Below are positions 37,621 through 45,661 of a stretch of DNA of 64,000 nt, piece by piece. The stretch is from Pseudomonas sessilinigenes (lineage in GTDB: Bacteria; Pseudomonadota; Gammaproteobacteria; Pseudomonadales; Pseudomonadaceae). Position 1 is the stretch's first letter. The number at the start of each line of letters is the position of its first letter. The notes under the pieces are model-generated. The model ran no database searches. It was not told the DNA's origin and was given only the letters and a program-made list of their open reading frames with translations. The stretch covers positions 1,488,001-1,552,000 of the forward strand of contig NZ_CP027706.1 in assembly GCF_003850565.1 (NCBI RefSeq), in the 5' to 3' direction. A program made the position numbers and the translations under genes.

Positions 37621-38965
37621 GCGCGGCGGGCAGATGGGGCTGGGGGCATTTCTTTCCGGCTCCGGTGCCCATGGCGGCAGCTGGCGTCATCCCCTGGCGG
37701 ACGCCGATGCGTCGTTGAATTTCGAGCGTTACCGCCACTATGCGCAGACCCTGGAGCGGGGCTGTTTCGATGCCCTGTTCCTCAACGACAACGTGGCGGT
37801 GGGCGAGCTTGATCCGCGGGTGTTGGCCCACAGCTCCTACAGCCTGCGCTGGGACCCCTTGACCCTGCTGCCGGCCCTGGCGGTGGTGACCCGGCATATC
37901 GGCCTGGTCGCTACCGCCAGCACCTCCTACAACGAGCCGTACAACCTGGCGCGCAAGTTCGCCTCCCTGGATCACCTGAGCGGCGGTCGGGCTGGCTGGA
38001 ACCTGGTGACCGGGCTGATCGGCGGCGAGAACTTCAACCAGCCCCAGCCCCCCGACCATGACCTGCGCTACGAGCGGGCCGAGGAGTTCTTCGATGTGGC
38101 CAGCGGCCTGTGGGACAGCTGGGCCGATGATGCCTTTCCCCGGGACAAGGCCAGCGGTGTGTGGCTGGATCCGCAGCGGATGCATCTGTTGCAGCATCAC
38201 GGCCGGCACTTCCAGGTCCAGGGCCCTTTGAATGCGCCAAGGCCGGTGCAGGGCTGGCCGGTGATCGCCCAGGCCGGTTCCTCGGGACCGGGGCGCGAGC
38301 TGGCGGCACGCTGCGCCGAACTGGTGTTCACCGCCCAGACCGACCTGGCCCAGGCCAAGGTTTTTTATGCCGGGCTCAAGGAACGGCTACCCCATTACGG
38401 GCGGCATGCCGGCCAGTTGAAGATCTTCCCGGGGATCGCCCCCACCGTGGGCCGCAGCCTCAATGAGGCCGAGGAGAAGTACCAGCAGTTGCAGGAGTTG
38501 CAGGATCCCCAGGCGCAGCTCAAGGCCCTGTCCTACCTGCTGGACCTGGGCATCGACCTGTCGCGCCTGGCGCTGCATGCACCCGTGCCGTTGCCGGACG
38601 ACGGCAGCTCCACCGAACGCCACCAGAGCCGGCGGCAACTGGTGGTGGAGCTGATCCGGCGGGAGCGGCCAACCGTGGCTCAGTTGCTGCGCAGCCTGTC
38701 CGCCAGTGGGCATAAAGTGCTGGTGGGGACCCCGGGACAGATCGTCGATGAACTGGCCACCTGGTACCAGGAGTACGCCGCCGATGGCTTCAATGTGCTG
38801 TTCACCCACCTGCCGGGGGCCATCGACGACTTCGTCCGGCTGATCACCCCGCAGTTGCAGCGGCGTGGCCTGTTTCGCCGGCGCTATACAGGGCGGACCT
38901 TGCGCGAGCACTTGGGACTGGCGCGGGTGGAGAACCGCTTTTTCAAGGCACGGGAGCCTGGCTGA
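37613..38965 (+). CDS. LLM-class flavin-dependent monooxygenase (NtaA/SnaA/DszA-like)
   Basis: A 450-residue FMNH2-dependent monooxygenase of the NtaA/SnaA/SoxA group. It shows 'LTLLPALAVVTRHIGLVATASTSYNEPYNLARKFASLDHLSGGRAGWNLVTG' blocks and 'YERAEEFFDVASGLWDSW', which are nearly diagnostic. I chose the GTG at 37613 because AGAGGAAA lies 8 bases upstream; this makes it overlap the exporter by 8 bases. It needs a flavin reductase encoded elsewhere. It could tailor the cyclodipeptide (N- or C-oxidation) or serve the sulfur island; the coupling to the exporter favours the first. Confidence 0.87.
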   Translation: MAERGGQMGLGAFLSGSGAHGGSWRHPLADADASLNFERYRHYAQTLERGCFDALFLNDNVAVGELDPRVLAHSSYSLRWDPLTLLPALAVVTRHIGLVATASTSYNEPYNLARKFASLDHLSGGRAGWNLVTGLIGGENFNQPQPPDHDLRYERAEEFFDVASGLWDSWADDAFPRDKASGVWLDPQRMHLLQHHGRHFQVQGPLNAPRPVQGWPVIAQAGSSGPGRELAARCAELVFTAQTDLAQAKVFYAGLKERLPHYGRHAGQLKIFPGIAPTVGRSLNEAEEKYQQLQELQDPQAQLKALSYLLDLGIDLSRLALHAPVPLPDDGSSTERHQSRRQLVVELIRRERPTVAQLLRSLSASGHKVLVGTPGQIVDELATWYQEYAADGFNVLFTHLPGAIDDFVRLITPQLQRRGLFRRRYTGRTLREHLGLARVENRFFKAREPG

Positions 38966-39027
38966 ATCGTTGTGAGGGGCTTTACTCAGTAGGCGTGACA
39001 CCTATCGATCAGCCAAGGAGCGACAGC

Positions 39028-39366
39028 ATGTCCGGATGGTATGAGTTGAAGAAAAGCAGCAATGGCCAGTTTCGTTTCGTGCTCAAGGCCGCCAATGCCG
39101 AGGTGATTCTCACCAGCGAGCTGTACACCACCCGCGCGGCGGCGCAAAACGGTATCGCCTCGGTCCAGGCCAACAGCCCGCTGGACGAGCGCTATGAGCG
39201 CAAGAGCGCCAAGGACGGCAAGCCCTATTTCAACCTCAAGGCCGCTAACCACCAGGTCATCGGCAATAGCGAGTTGTATTCCTCGGAGGCGGCCCGGGAG
39301 AAGGGTATCGCCAGCGTCAAGAACAATGGCCCGACCCACAATATCAAGGACCTGACGGCGGCCTAG
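39028..39366 (+). CDS. YegP-family (DUF1508) protein
   Basis: A 112-residue protein made of two tandem DUF1508 repeats of about 50 residues. Each has 'YELKKSSNGQFRFVLKAANAEVILTSELY' or the equivalent 'YERKSAKDGKPYFNLKAANHQVIGNSELY', followed by a Gly-Ile-x-Ser-Val helix. The family is widespread and small, and its function is not established. The ATG at 39028 has AAGGAG upstream. Confidence 0.88.
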   Translation: MSGWYELKKSSNGQFRFVLKAANAEVILTSELYTTRAAAQNGIASVQANSPLDERYERKSAKDGKPYFNLKAANHQVIGNSELYSSEAAREKGIASVKNNGPTHNIKDLTAA

Positions 39367-39540
39367 CCAGCCACTGGACCTGGTCGTCCATGGGGCGGCC
39401 AGGGCAGCGGATGCGGTTTCCTGACGGCGGAATTTTGTCGATGAGCCCCAAGCGGTTTATCCTGCGCGGGTCATCCGGCCGCGACGACCTGTCGAGCCAG
39501 GGTGAGGCTTTCGAACATTGTCCAAGGGAACTGCGACATC

Positions 39541-40044
39541 ATGCTTCGTCCGTTGATTGTGCTGCTCGCGTTGTTGACGCTGGGCGGCTGCCAGACCCAA
39601 CACAGCCTGCCTCCCGTGCAGTTGGAGCCGGCGCGCGAATTGCCGGTGATCTACGTCAGTGGCATGGGTGACCTGACGTCCGCGCCGCTGCGCGAGGCGC
39701 TGACCCGGCGCGGGGCCTTTGCCGACGTGCTCAGGGGCCATGACCCCGAAGGCTACAACGTCATCGTCCTGGCCCAGAGCGATCTCGAAGACCAGCACAA
39801 CCTGCCCCTGACCCTGCTCAGTGCCTGCACGCTGTTCATCGTGCCGGCACCGGTGAGCTGGAACAGCCAGATGATGTTCCATGTCAGCCGTGGCGACCGA
39901 CCACTGGCCAAGTACATGATCGACAACCGCACCCAGGCCTGGCGCGGGCTGTTCAACCCCGATGGCGGGCGCAACGAGCATCTGCAGCGCATCGCCGACG
40001 ACTTCATCGCGCAGATGCGCAAGGACCCCAGCTGGCGCGAGTAG
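39541..40044 (+). CDS. Putative lipoprotein
   Basis: A 167-residue protein with a lipoprotein signal peptide, lipobox 'LTLGGC' (acylated Cys about residue 19). The mature part is predicted soluble with alternating strands and helices ('NVIVLAQSDLEDQHNLPLTLLSACTLFIVPAP'). It belongs to no family I can name. It is monocistronic, ending at a very strong bidirectional stem-loop. Confidence 0.7.
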   Translation: MLRPLIVLLALLTLGGCQTQHSLPPVQLEPARELPVIYVSGMGDLTSAPLREALTRRGAFADVLRGHDPEGYNVIVLAQSDLEDQHNLPLTLLSACTLFIVPAPVSWNSQMMFHVSRGDRPLAKYMIDNRTQAWRGLFNPDGGRNEHLQRIADDFIAQMRKDPSWRE

Positions 40045-40058
40045 CGTCGTGGCACCAG

Positions 40059-40098
40059 GCACAAGGCCCGAGCGGTTCGCACCGCTCGGGCCTTGTGC
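40059..40098. terminator. Perfect 18-base bidirectional terminator hairpin
   Basis: Bases 40059-40076 and 40081-40098 are exact inverted complements with a 4-base loop, followed by TTT on the plus strand. They lie midway between the convergent lipoprotein and DapA-family genes, so one structure can end both transcripts. Confidence 0.85.
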
Positions 40099-40111
40099 TT
40101 TGAGCGGCAGC

Positions 40112-40999
40112 TCAAGCCAGCTGGTGCAACAGCCCCTGCAATTGTTGGCGTCCGGCCTGGGCCAGGGGGAACACCGGCCGGCGCGGTTCGCCGGCGGCCA
40201 GGCCGGTGAGCTCCAGGCCGGCCTTGACCGTGGCTGGCAGGCCGCCCTTGAGGATGAACTCCAGCAGTGGCAATTGCCGGTAGAACAGGGTGCGGGCGCG
40301 CTCCAGGTCGTTGTCGCGCATTGCCTGGTAGAGGTCGAGGTTGAGTTGCGGGATCAGGTTCGCCGCCGCAGTGCACCAGCCCCGGGCACCGGCCGCGAAG
40401 GCTTCCAGCGCCAGGGGGTTGCAGCCGTTGTAGAACGGCACCTGGCCTTCACCGAGCAGTTGCAGCTTGTGCATGCGCTGGATATCGCCGGTGCTTTCCT
40501 TGACCAGGGTGACGTTTTCCACGCTGTGGAAGATCTTCAGGATCAACTCCACGGACATGTCGATGCCGCTGGTGGCCGGGTTGTTGTAGAGCATGATCGG
40601 CACGCCGATGCTGTCGCCGATAGCCTGGTAGTGGGCGAGGATCTCGGCCTCGCCGAGCTTCCAGTAGGAGGCGGGCAACACCATCACCACATCAGCGCCC
40701 TGGGCTTCGGCAAAGCGCGCGCGGCGGATGGCCTTGGCGGTGGTCAGGTCGGAAACGCTGACGATGGTTGGCACCCGGCGGGCCACGTGGTGGATGCTGA
40801 ATTCACTGACCTGCTCCCATTCGGCGTCGCTCAGGTAGGCGCCTTCGCCAGTGCTGCCCAAGGGGGCGATAGCGTGTACGCCGGCGTCGATCATGCGATC
40901 GATGGAGCGGCCGAGGGCTTCCAGGTCCAGGCCTTCGCCGTGGGCACTGAAGGGGGTGACGGTGTAGCCGATGATGCCGTGAATGTTGGGGGTGGACAT
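40112..40999 (-). CDS. DapA-family (dihydrodipicolinate synthase-like) lyase
   Basis: A 295-residue class I aldolase of the DHDPS/NAL family. The Schiff-base Lys is in 'NVTLVKESTGD', the Tyr in 'IMLYNNPATS', and the oxyanion loop is 'PLGSTGEGAYLSD'. Family enzymes act on pyruvate-type keto acids or as deaminases/dehydratases. It lies with a class II aldolase and near an XRE-cupin regulator, not near lysine genes, so a catabolic role is more likely than lysine synthesis. It might be the hydroxypyrroline-carboxylate deaminase missing from the hydroxyproline operon 12 kb away, but that is only a possibility. Confidence 0.8.
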   Translation of the reverse strand: MSTPNIHGIIGYTVTPFSAHGEGLDLEALGRSIDRMIDAGVHAIAPLGSTGEGAYLSDAEWEQVSEFSIHHVARRVPTIVSVSDLTTAKAIRRARFAEAQGADVVMVLPASYWKLGEAEILAHYQAIGDSIGVPIMLYNNPATSGIDMSVELILKIFHSVENVTLVKESTGDIQRMHKLQLLGEGQVPFYNGCNPLALEAFAAGARGWCTAAANLIPQLNLDLYQAMRDNDLERARTLFYRQLPLLEFILKGGLPATVKAGLELTGLAAGEPRRPVFPLAQAGRQQLQGLLHQLA

Positions 41000-41032
41000 G
41001 GTGGAACTCCTGCAAGGCATGAAAGGGGCGGA

Positions 41033-41815
41033 TCAGTTCAGGCAGTCGGCGTGTCGTTTTAGGTTTTGCCGGGCGTAGTAGTTGAAGGCGGCGCCATGGC
41101 GCTTGGGCTTGGAGATCCAGTCGTGGGCTTCGCGGCCCAGCTCCGGGAGGATCGGCTTGATGCTGCCGGCAGCCATGGCCAGCAATTGTAGGCGCGCCGC
41201 GCGTTCGATCAGTTGGGCGATCACGCAGGCTTCCTCGATGCTGGCGCCGGTGGACAATTGGCCGTGGTGCGACAGCAGGATCGCGCGCTTGTCGCCCAGG
41301 GCCGCGGAGATGATTTCGCCTTCTTCGTTGCCCACCGGCACACCCGGCCAGGCTTCGAGAAACGCACAGTCCTCGTACAGCGGGCACAGGTCCATGTGCG
41401 AGACCTGCATCGGCACTTCGAGCATCGACAGCGCGGCGACGTGGGTCGGGTGGGTGTGGATGATGCAGTTCACATCCGGCCGGGCGCGATACACCCAGCT
41501 GTGGAAACGGTTGGCCGGGTTGGGCATGCCGTGGCCTTCCAGGACTTCCAGGTCCTCGTTGACCAGCAGCAGGTTGCTGGCGCTGATTTCGTCGAAGCCC
41601 AGGCCCAGTTGCTGGGTGTAGTAGGTGCCTGGTTGCGGGCCGCGGGCGGTGATCTGCCCGGCCAGGCCGGAGTCGTGGCCGTGTTCGAACAGGATGCGGC
41701 AGGTCAGGGCCAGCTTTTGCCGGTCGGTCCACGTATTATCCGCCAGGGTATTGTGCATCTGGGTCAGGGCTTGCTTGACCAGTTGCTCTTTGGGCAGTGC
41801 TAATGTCTTGGCCAT
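41033..41815 (-). CDS. Class II aldolase/adducin-family protein
   Basis: A 260-residue class II aldolase-fold enzyme. His ligands appear in 'CIIHTHPTHVAALS' and 'LLSHHGQLSTG', and 'HDSGLAGQITARG' is the N-terminal loop. The ATG at 41815 has AAAGGACC upstream and drops a 43-residue leader. It is the first gene of a two-gene operon with the DapA-family enzyme (33 bases apart) and is divergent from the XRE-cupin regulator, which likely controls both. Confidence 0.82.
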   Translation of the reverse strand: MAKTLALPKEQLVKQALTQMHNTLADNTWTDRQKLALTCRILFEHGHDSGLAGQITARGPQPGTYYTQQLGLGFDEISASNLLLVNEDLEVLEGHGMPNPANRFHSWVYRARPDVNCIIHTHPTHVAALSMLEVPMQVSHMDLCPLYEDCAFLEAWPGVPVGNEEGEIISAALGDKRAILLSHHGQLSTGASIEEACVIAQLIERAARLQLLAMAAGSIKPILPELGREAHDWISKPKRHGAAFNYYARQNLKRHADCLN

Positions 41816-41895
41816 TTTCGGGGTCCTTTGATCGGTGCGATGGACGTCGGGTCTGCAGCTCACCCGCTGCTTGCGAGGTCGTTGGGTGAGCGCTA

Positions 41896-41931
41896 ATGAC
41901 ACTAAAGAGGCTATATGACACTTTGTGTCAT
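41896..41931. promoter_or_regulatory. TGACAC operator between the aldolase operon and the XRE-cupin gene
   Basis: A perfect palindrome ATGACAC-N3-GTGTCAT (41915-41931) is preceded 19 bases upstream by another ATGACAC half-site (41896-41902). Both sit in the 161-base divergent promoter region and are a good candidate for binding by the XRE-cupin regulator. Confidence 0.6.
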
Positions 41932-41976
41932 TGGCAAGCGCCAATCGTTGTTTCCTAGATGGGTTAATCGTTCTAC

Positions 41977-42519
41977 ATGTCTATCTGTTTGAAATTATTG
42001 AGAAAAAAACTTGGCGTGACCCTGGAGGCCCTGGCCGAGAAATCCGGCATGACCAAGAGCTACCTGTCCAAGGTCGAGCGGGGGCTGAACACTCCGTCGA
42101 TATCGGCGGCGCTGAAGCTGGCCAAGGCCTTGAACGTCAAGGTCGAGGAATTGTTCGCCGAGGACAGCGTCAGTCTCGATAGCTACAGCCTGGTGCGCAG
42201 TCACGAACGCCAGTCGCTGGCGGCCAACGACCAGGCCCCGGGCTATGCGGTGCTGGCCCATCAGGTCAGCGAGCGCAACCTGCTGCCGTTCATCATCTAC
42301 CCGGCCCGGGAGTTCAGCGACAAGACCTTCAAGGAGCACCTGGGGGAGGAGTTCCTGTTCGTCCATGAAGGTCGGGTGGAAGTGGATTTCATGAACGAAC
42401 GGGTGGTGCTCGAGCGTGGCGATGCGCTGCATTTCAACGCGCAAAAACCCCACCGCATCCGCTCCCTGGGGGACGAGCAGGCGCAGTTGCTGGTGGTGGT
42501 GCACAGCGCCGAGGAGTGA
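41977..42519 (+). CDS. XRE-family regulator with cupin sensor domain
   Basis: A 180-residue regulator: HTH at residues 5-58 ('LRKKLGVTLEALAEKSGMTKSYLSKVERGLNTPSISAALKLAKAL') and a C-terminal cupin_2 domain (about 105-175, 'HLGEEFLFVHEGRVEV' and 'RGDALHFNAQKPHRIR'). Such proteins sense a small metabolite through the cupin. It is divergent from the class II aldolase/DapA-like pair, its probable target. No strong ribosome-binding site is visible. Confidence 0.88.
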   Translation: MSICLKLLRKKLGVTLEALAEKSGMTKSYLSKVERGLNTPSISAALKLAKALNVKVEELFAEDSVSLDSYSLVRSHERQSLAANDQAPGYAVLAHQVSERNLLPFIIYPAREFSDKTFKEHLGEEFLFVHEGRVEVDFMNERVVLERGDALHFNAQKPHRIRSLGDEQAQLLVVVHSAEE

Positions 42520-42534
42520 TGCGCTACGCGCTCG

Positions 42535-42559
42535 TGCGCAGCCTGCGGCAGCGGCTACA
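42535..42559. repeat. Single REP-like arm
   Basis: The 25 bases at 42535-42559 are an inverted copy of the REP core seen at 12532-12653 (ends in GCAGCGGCTACA). It lies between two convergent genes, the usual position for these elements. Confidence 0.6.
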
Positions 42560-42582
42560 CGGGGCGTTTGTGGTCGATTGGC

Positions 42583-43611
42583 TCAGCGCTCTACCGGGAC
42601 TGCCAGCGCCGGTTTGCCCAGGGCGTGGGTCCTGGAGTCGAAGAATCGCAGGTCCAGTTCCAGGCCGTCGAACAGCTTGGCGTAGTGGCGTTTCTGGTGC
42701 TGGATGAACGCCGGGCTGCGTGGGTAGATGGAGATGGCCAGGGTGCCGGCGCCGCACTGGCGGATCGCCTGGACCAGGTGGGCATCCTGGGGACCGAGGT
42801 TGTGGCCGAAGAGGCACAGGGCGCCCTGGTGGTCCAATAGCTGCTGGTAGCAGAACGACAAGTAGTCGCTGCTGCGGATGGTCTTGAGCTTGTCCGCCAG
42901 GGGGCCCTCGCTGACGAACAATGGCACGTCGTCCAGGGTCTTGAGGGTGTTGTTGATGGCGAAACTGCCCAGCAGGGTGCCTTCGGTGGAGGTCAGCTTG
43001 CGTGCGCTGCCATCGAGGTTGCGTACCAGGTGCAGGCCACCGTGCAGGTACAGGATGCGGGTTGCGCTGGCATCGGCGCAGCCCAGCTCGAAGGCCGGGT
43101 CGGCGCCCTGGAACAGGTCGCTGAGCCCTTGGGGATCATGCTGCACGGCCCAGTAGTTGAGCAGGTCGTAGTTGCTGGTGAACACCGTGGGGTATTGCCG
43201 CAGCTCGTGGTTGATCGCTGCCAGGCTTTGTGGCTGCACCAGGCGCCAGGGAATGTGCATGGCGTGCACGGTGTTGATCAGCGCTTCCTTGATGGCGTAG
43301 TAGCGATTGCGCGGTGCCGCCGAGCTGACGGCCAGGGCCTTGTTGACCCGGCTGGTGGTCTTCAGCGCGCCCAGCACTTGCTCGAAACTGCGGGTCTGCA
43401 GGGCATCGAACACGCTGAGTTCGGACTGGCCAAGGGGTTTGTCCTCAACGCTGCGGGCATTTTCGAACAACGACTCATAGGCGAAGTCTTCCCATACCGC
43501 CCGGCTGGCGCCGTTGCCGATCAGCAGGCCGGTAAACCCGGTGCTTGCGCGCAGGGCATTCCAGTCTTCAAGTTCGGCGTCAAATTCCTGGAAATCCATC
43601 ATCGCGGTCAT
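42583..43611 (-). CDS. DUF4917-family protein with SIR2-like motifs
   Basis: A 342-residue protein that I place in DUF4917. It carries motifs of the SIR2-like fold: 'GLLIGNGASRAVWEDFAY' (nucleotide-binding loop), 'TVFTSNYDLLNYWAV', and 'ILYLHGGLHLV'. SIR2-like domains bind NAD and in several bacterial systems act as NADases in defence; here there is no partner domain or gene, so that is inference only. The ATG at 43611 is the likely start; two more Met codons follow closely. It is monocistronic. Confidence 0.75.
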   Translation of the reverse strand: MTAMMDFQEFDAELEDWNALRASTGFTGLLIGNGASRAVWEDFAYESLFENARSVEDKPLGQSELSVFDALQTRSFEQVLGALKTTSRVNKALAVSSAAPRNRYYAIKEALINTVHAMHIPWRLVQPQSLAAINHELRQYPTVFTSNYDLLNYWAVQHDPQGLSDLFQGADPAFELGCADASATRILYLHGGLHLVRNLDGSARKLTSTEGTLLGSFAINNTLKTLDDVPLFVSEGPLADKLKTIRSSDYLSFCYQQLLDHQGALCLFGHNLGPQDAHLVQAIRQCGAGTLAISIYPRSPAFIQHQKRHYAKLFDGLELDLRFFDSRTHALGKPALAVPVER

Positions 43612-43759
43612 CGGTCTCAAGGCAGAAGGTAGGCGGGCGCAGACTTTATCACGACCGACCCTTGCGCCAGATCAAGAACGCCAGTGACCGATCGGTCGAT
43701 TCTGTTCGACAGACATTGAATCGACACCCTGAAAGGGCCCCCCGCCTGGAGATTTCCTG

Positions 43760-44908
43760 ATGAGCAGCACCTTCTTCATTCCAGCCGTCAACATCATGGG
43801 CATCGATTGCCTCGACGAAGCCATGAGCGCCATCCGCAACTATGGTTTTGGCAAGGCGCTGATCGTGACCGATGCCGGGCTGGCCAATGCCGGCGTGGCC
43901 GGAATGATCGCCGAGAAGCTGGCCATGCAGGACATCGACTCGGTGATCTTCGACGGCGCCAAGCCCAATCCGAGCATCGCCAACGTCGAGCAGGGGCTGG
44001 CGCTGTTGCGCGAGTCGCAGTGCGATTGCGTGGTCTCCCTGGGGGGCGGTTCGCCCCATGACTGCGCCAAGGGTATCGCCCTGTGCGCCACCAACGGCGG
44101 ACAGATCAGCGACTACGAAGGAGTCGATCGCTCGGCCAAGCCACAGTTGCCCCTGATCGCCATCAACACCACTGCTGGCACCGCCAGCGAGATGACCCGT
44201 TTCTGCATCATCACCGACGAATCGCGCCACGTGAAAATGGCCATCGTCGATCGCAATGTCACACCGCTGTTGTCGGTCAACGATCCGGCGCTGATGGTTG
44301 CCATGCCCAAGGGGCTGACCGCCGCCACCGGCATGGATGCCCTGACCCACGCGGTGGAAGCCTATGTGTCCACGGCGGCCAACCCGATCACCGATGCCTG
44401 CGCGCTCAAGGCCATCGGCATGATCAGCCACAACCTGCGCCAGGCGGTGCATGACGGCGGTGACCTGGTGGCGCGGGAAAACATGGCCTATGCCCAGTTC
44501 CTCGCCGGGATGGCGTTCAACAACGCCTCCCTGGGCTTCGTGCATGCCATGGCTCACCAGTTGGGCGGCTTCTACGATTTGCCGCACGGTGTATGCAATG
44601 CCGTGCTGCTGCCCCATGTACAGAGTTTCAACGCCAGTGTCTGCGCCGAGCGCCTGACCGATGTGGCCCATGCCCTGGGCGCGGACATACGTGGCTTCAG
44701 CCCGGAGGAGGGGGCCCAGGCCGCGATCACCGCCATTCGTACCCTGGCTCGTGACGTGGAGATCCCCGCTGGCCTGCGTGAATTGGGCGCCAAGCTGCAG
44801 GACATTCCGGTACTGGCCGCCAATGCCTTGAAGGATGCCTGTGGCCTGACCAACCCGCGTCCGGCGGAGCAACGGCAGATCGAGGAGATTTTCCGCAACG
44901 CCTTCTAA
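43760..44908 (+). CDS. Iron-containing alcohol dehydrogenase
   Basis: A 382-residue group III alcohol dehydrogenase. NAD binding is marked by '[18 protein letters not shown]', and the metal site by '[14 protein letters not shown]' and '[28 protein letters not shown]', which hold the iron-ligand His residues. It oxidises primary alcohols or reduces aldehydes. In Pseudomonas close relatives act in ethanol oxidation or aldehyde reduction. It is monocistronic, with a terminator-like hairpin 25 bases after the stop. Confidence 0.92.
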   Translation: MSSTFFIPAVNIMGIDCLDEAMSAIRNYGFGKALIVTDAGLANAGVAGMIAEKLAMQDIDSVIFDGAKPNPSIANVEQGLALLRESQCDCVVSLGGGSPHDCAKGIALCATNGGQISDYEGVDRSAKPQLPLIAINTTAGTASEMTRFCIITDESRHVKMAIVDRNVTPLLSVNDPALMVAMPKGLTAATGMDALTHAVEAYVSTAANPITDACALKAIGMISHNLRQAVHDGGDLVARENMAYAQFLAGMAFNNASLGFVHAMAHQLGGFYDLPHGVCNAVLLPHVQSFNASVCAERLTDVAHALGADIRGFSPEEGAQAAITAIRTLARDVEIPAGLRELGAKLQDIPVLAANALKDACGLTNPRPAEQRQIEEIFRNAF

Positions 44909-44932
44909 AAGGGCAGCGCCGAGCGAATTGGG

Positions 44933-44950
44933 CCCCTGCCGTTGCAGGGG
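44933..44950. terminator. Terminator hairpin between alcohol dehydrogenase and parE
   Basis: Perfect 7-base stem CCCCTGC/GCAGGGG (44933-44939 and 44944-44950) with a 4-base loop, between convergent genes. It ends 1 base before the parE stop codon. Confidence 0.55.
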
Positions 44951-44951
44951 T

Positions 44952-45236
44952 CTACCAGCGCTGCGGAGGCTGGCGGCGAGTGTGGAAGATGCGCAGTATC
45001 TGCAACCGACTACCGCGCACTCGATAGGGAATCAGATAAGGCCATCCAGGCACGACCCATTCTCGGGTACCGGGTAGCCGACCTTCGCGCCCGCTGGCCG
45101 GAAAACGGGCCAAATGCCCGATGCCAGTGAGCAGGGTCTGCACGAACTCCCTGGCGGCTTCAGGATTGTCCTGGGCAATGTAACGCGCCTCGTCATCCAG
45201 GTTTTTCAGGGCTGTTCGCAGCCACTCAATGTGCAT
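44952..45236 (-). CDS. parE: ParE/RelE-family toxin
   Basis: A 94-residue ParE-like toxin: 'MHIEWLRTALKNLDDEARYIAQDNPEAAREFVQTLL' is the N-terminal helical hairpin, 'FPASGREGRLPGTREWVVPGWPYLIPYRV' the central sheet, and 'LQILRIFHTRRQPP' the conserved end. ParE toxins usually poison DNA gyrase; RelE-type members cut mRNA. It overlaps the antitoxin gene by 11 bases and is translated after it. Confidence 0.92.
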   Translation of the reverse strand: MHIEWLRTALKNLDDEARYIAQDNPEAAREFVQTLLTGIGHLARFPASGREGRLPGTREWVVPGWPYLIPYRVRGSRLQILRIFHTRRQPPQRW

Positions 45237-45465
45237 TGCCGGTCCATTTACCCGTGATGGCCGCTACTTCCTCCGCGCTGGCGAAATCCCCCGCATCAGC
45301 TTCCCCGAGCGCCTTTTGGATCTCCTCGATCTGCCAGGCTTCCCGGGCGAGGTATTCACGCAACGCATCCACCGCCAGGAACGACTTGCTACGCCCTGTC
45401 GCTTTCGCCAGCAGAGCAAGGGTTTCAGCCATTTCGTCGGGCAGGCGCAGGGACATGATGGACAT
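45226..45465 (-). CDS. parD: ParD-type ribbon-helix-helix antitoxin
   Basis: A 79-residue antitoxin. The N-terminal RHH ('SIMSLRLPDEMAETLALLAKATGRSKSFLAVDALREYLARE') binds DNA, and the acidic C-terminal tail ('ALGEADAGDFASAEEVAAI') would wrap the toxin. It is upstream of, and overlaps, parE. A palindrome 10 bases before the start is its likely autoregulatory operator. Confidence 0.92.
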   Translation of the reverse strand: MSIMSLRLPDEMAETLALLAKATGRSKSFLAVDALREYLAREAWQIEEIQKALGEADAGDFASAEEVAAITGKWTGNAH

Positions 45466-45474
45466 AGCGTTCTC

Positions 45475-45497
45475 GTTGTAGTGATGTGTAATACAAC
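45475..45497 (-). promoter_or_regulatory. Operator-like inverted repeat upstream of parDE
   Basis: GTTGTA (45475-45480) and TACAAC (45492-45497) form a perfect 6-base inverted repeat across an 11-base spacer, ending 10 bases before the parD start. RHH antitoxins bind such repeats. Confidence 0.55.
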
Positions 45498-45661
45498 ATA
45501 CTACTCCGTCATGTCGTGGTTGCGAGGTCGCCGTTCGTCAGGCCTGGAGTGGTGATCGGTCCATGCCAGGATGGGTGATTTCCTTCACTGATTGCATTGA
45601 AAGCGGCGGTTCCACGGAGGATAGTGCGGCCCTTGTCTGCCCTCATCACAAGGAGCCGTGA

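Noticed and set aside
34587..38965. Bicyclomycin biosynthesis cluster
   Set aside because: The synthase, 2OG oxygenase and exporter are shared, but only one 2OG oxygenase and no P450 are present, and an LLM monooxygenase is added. It is not bcmA-G.
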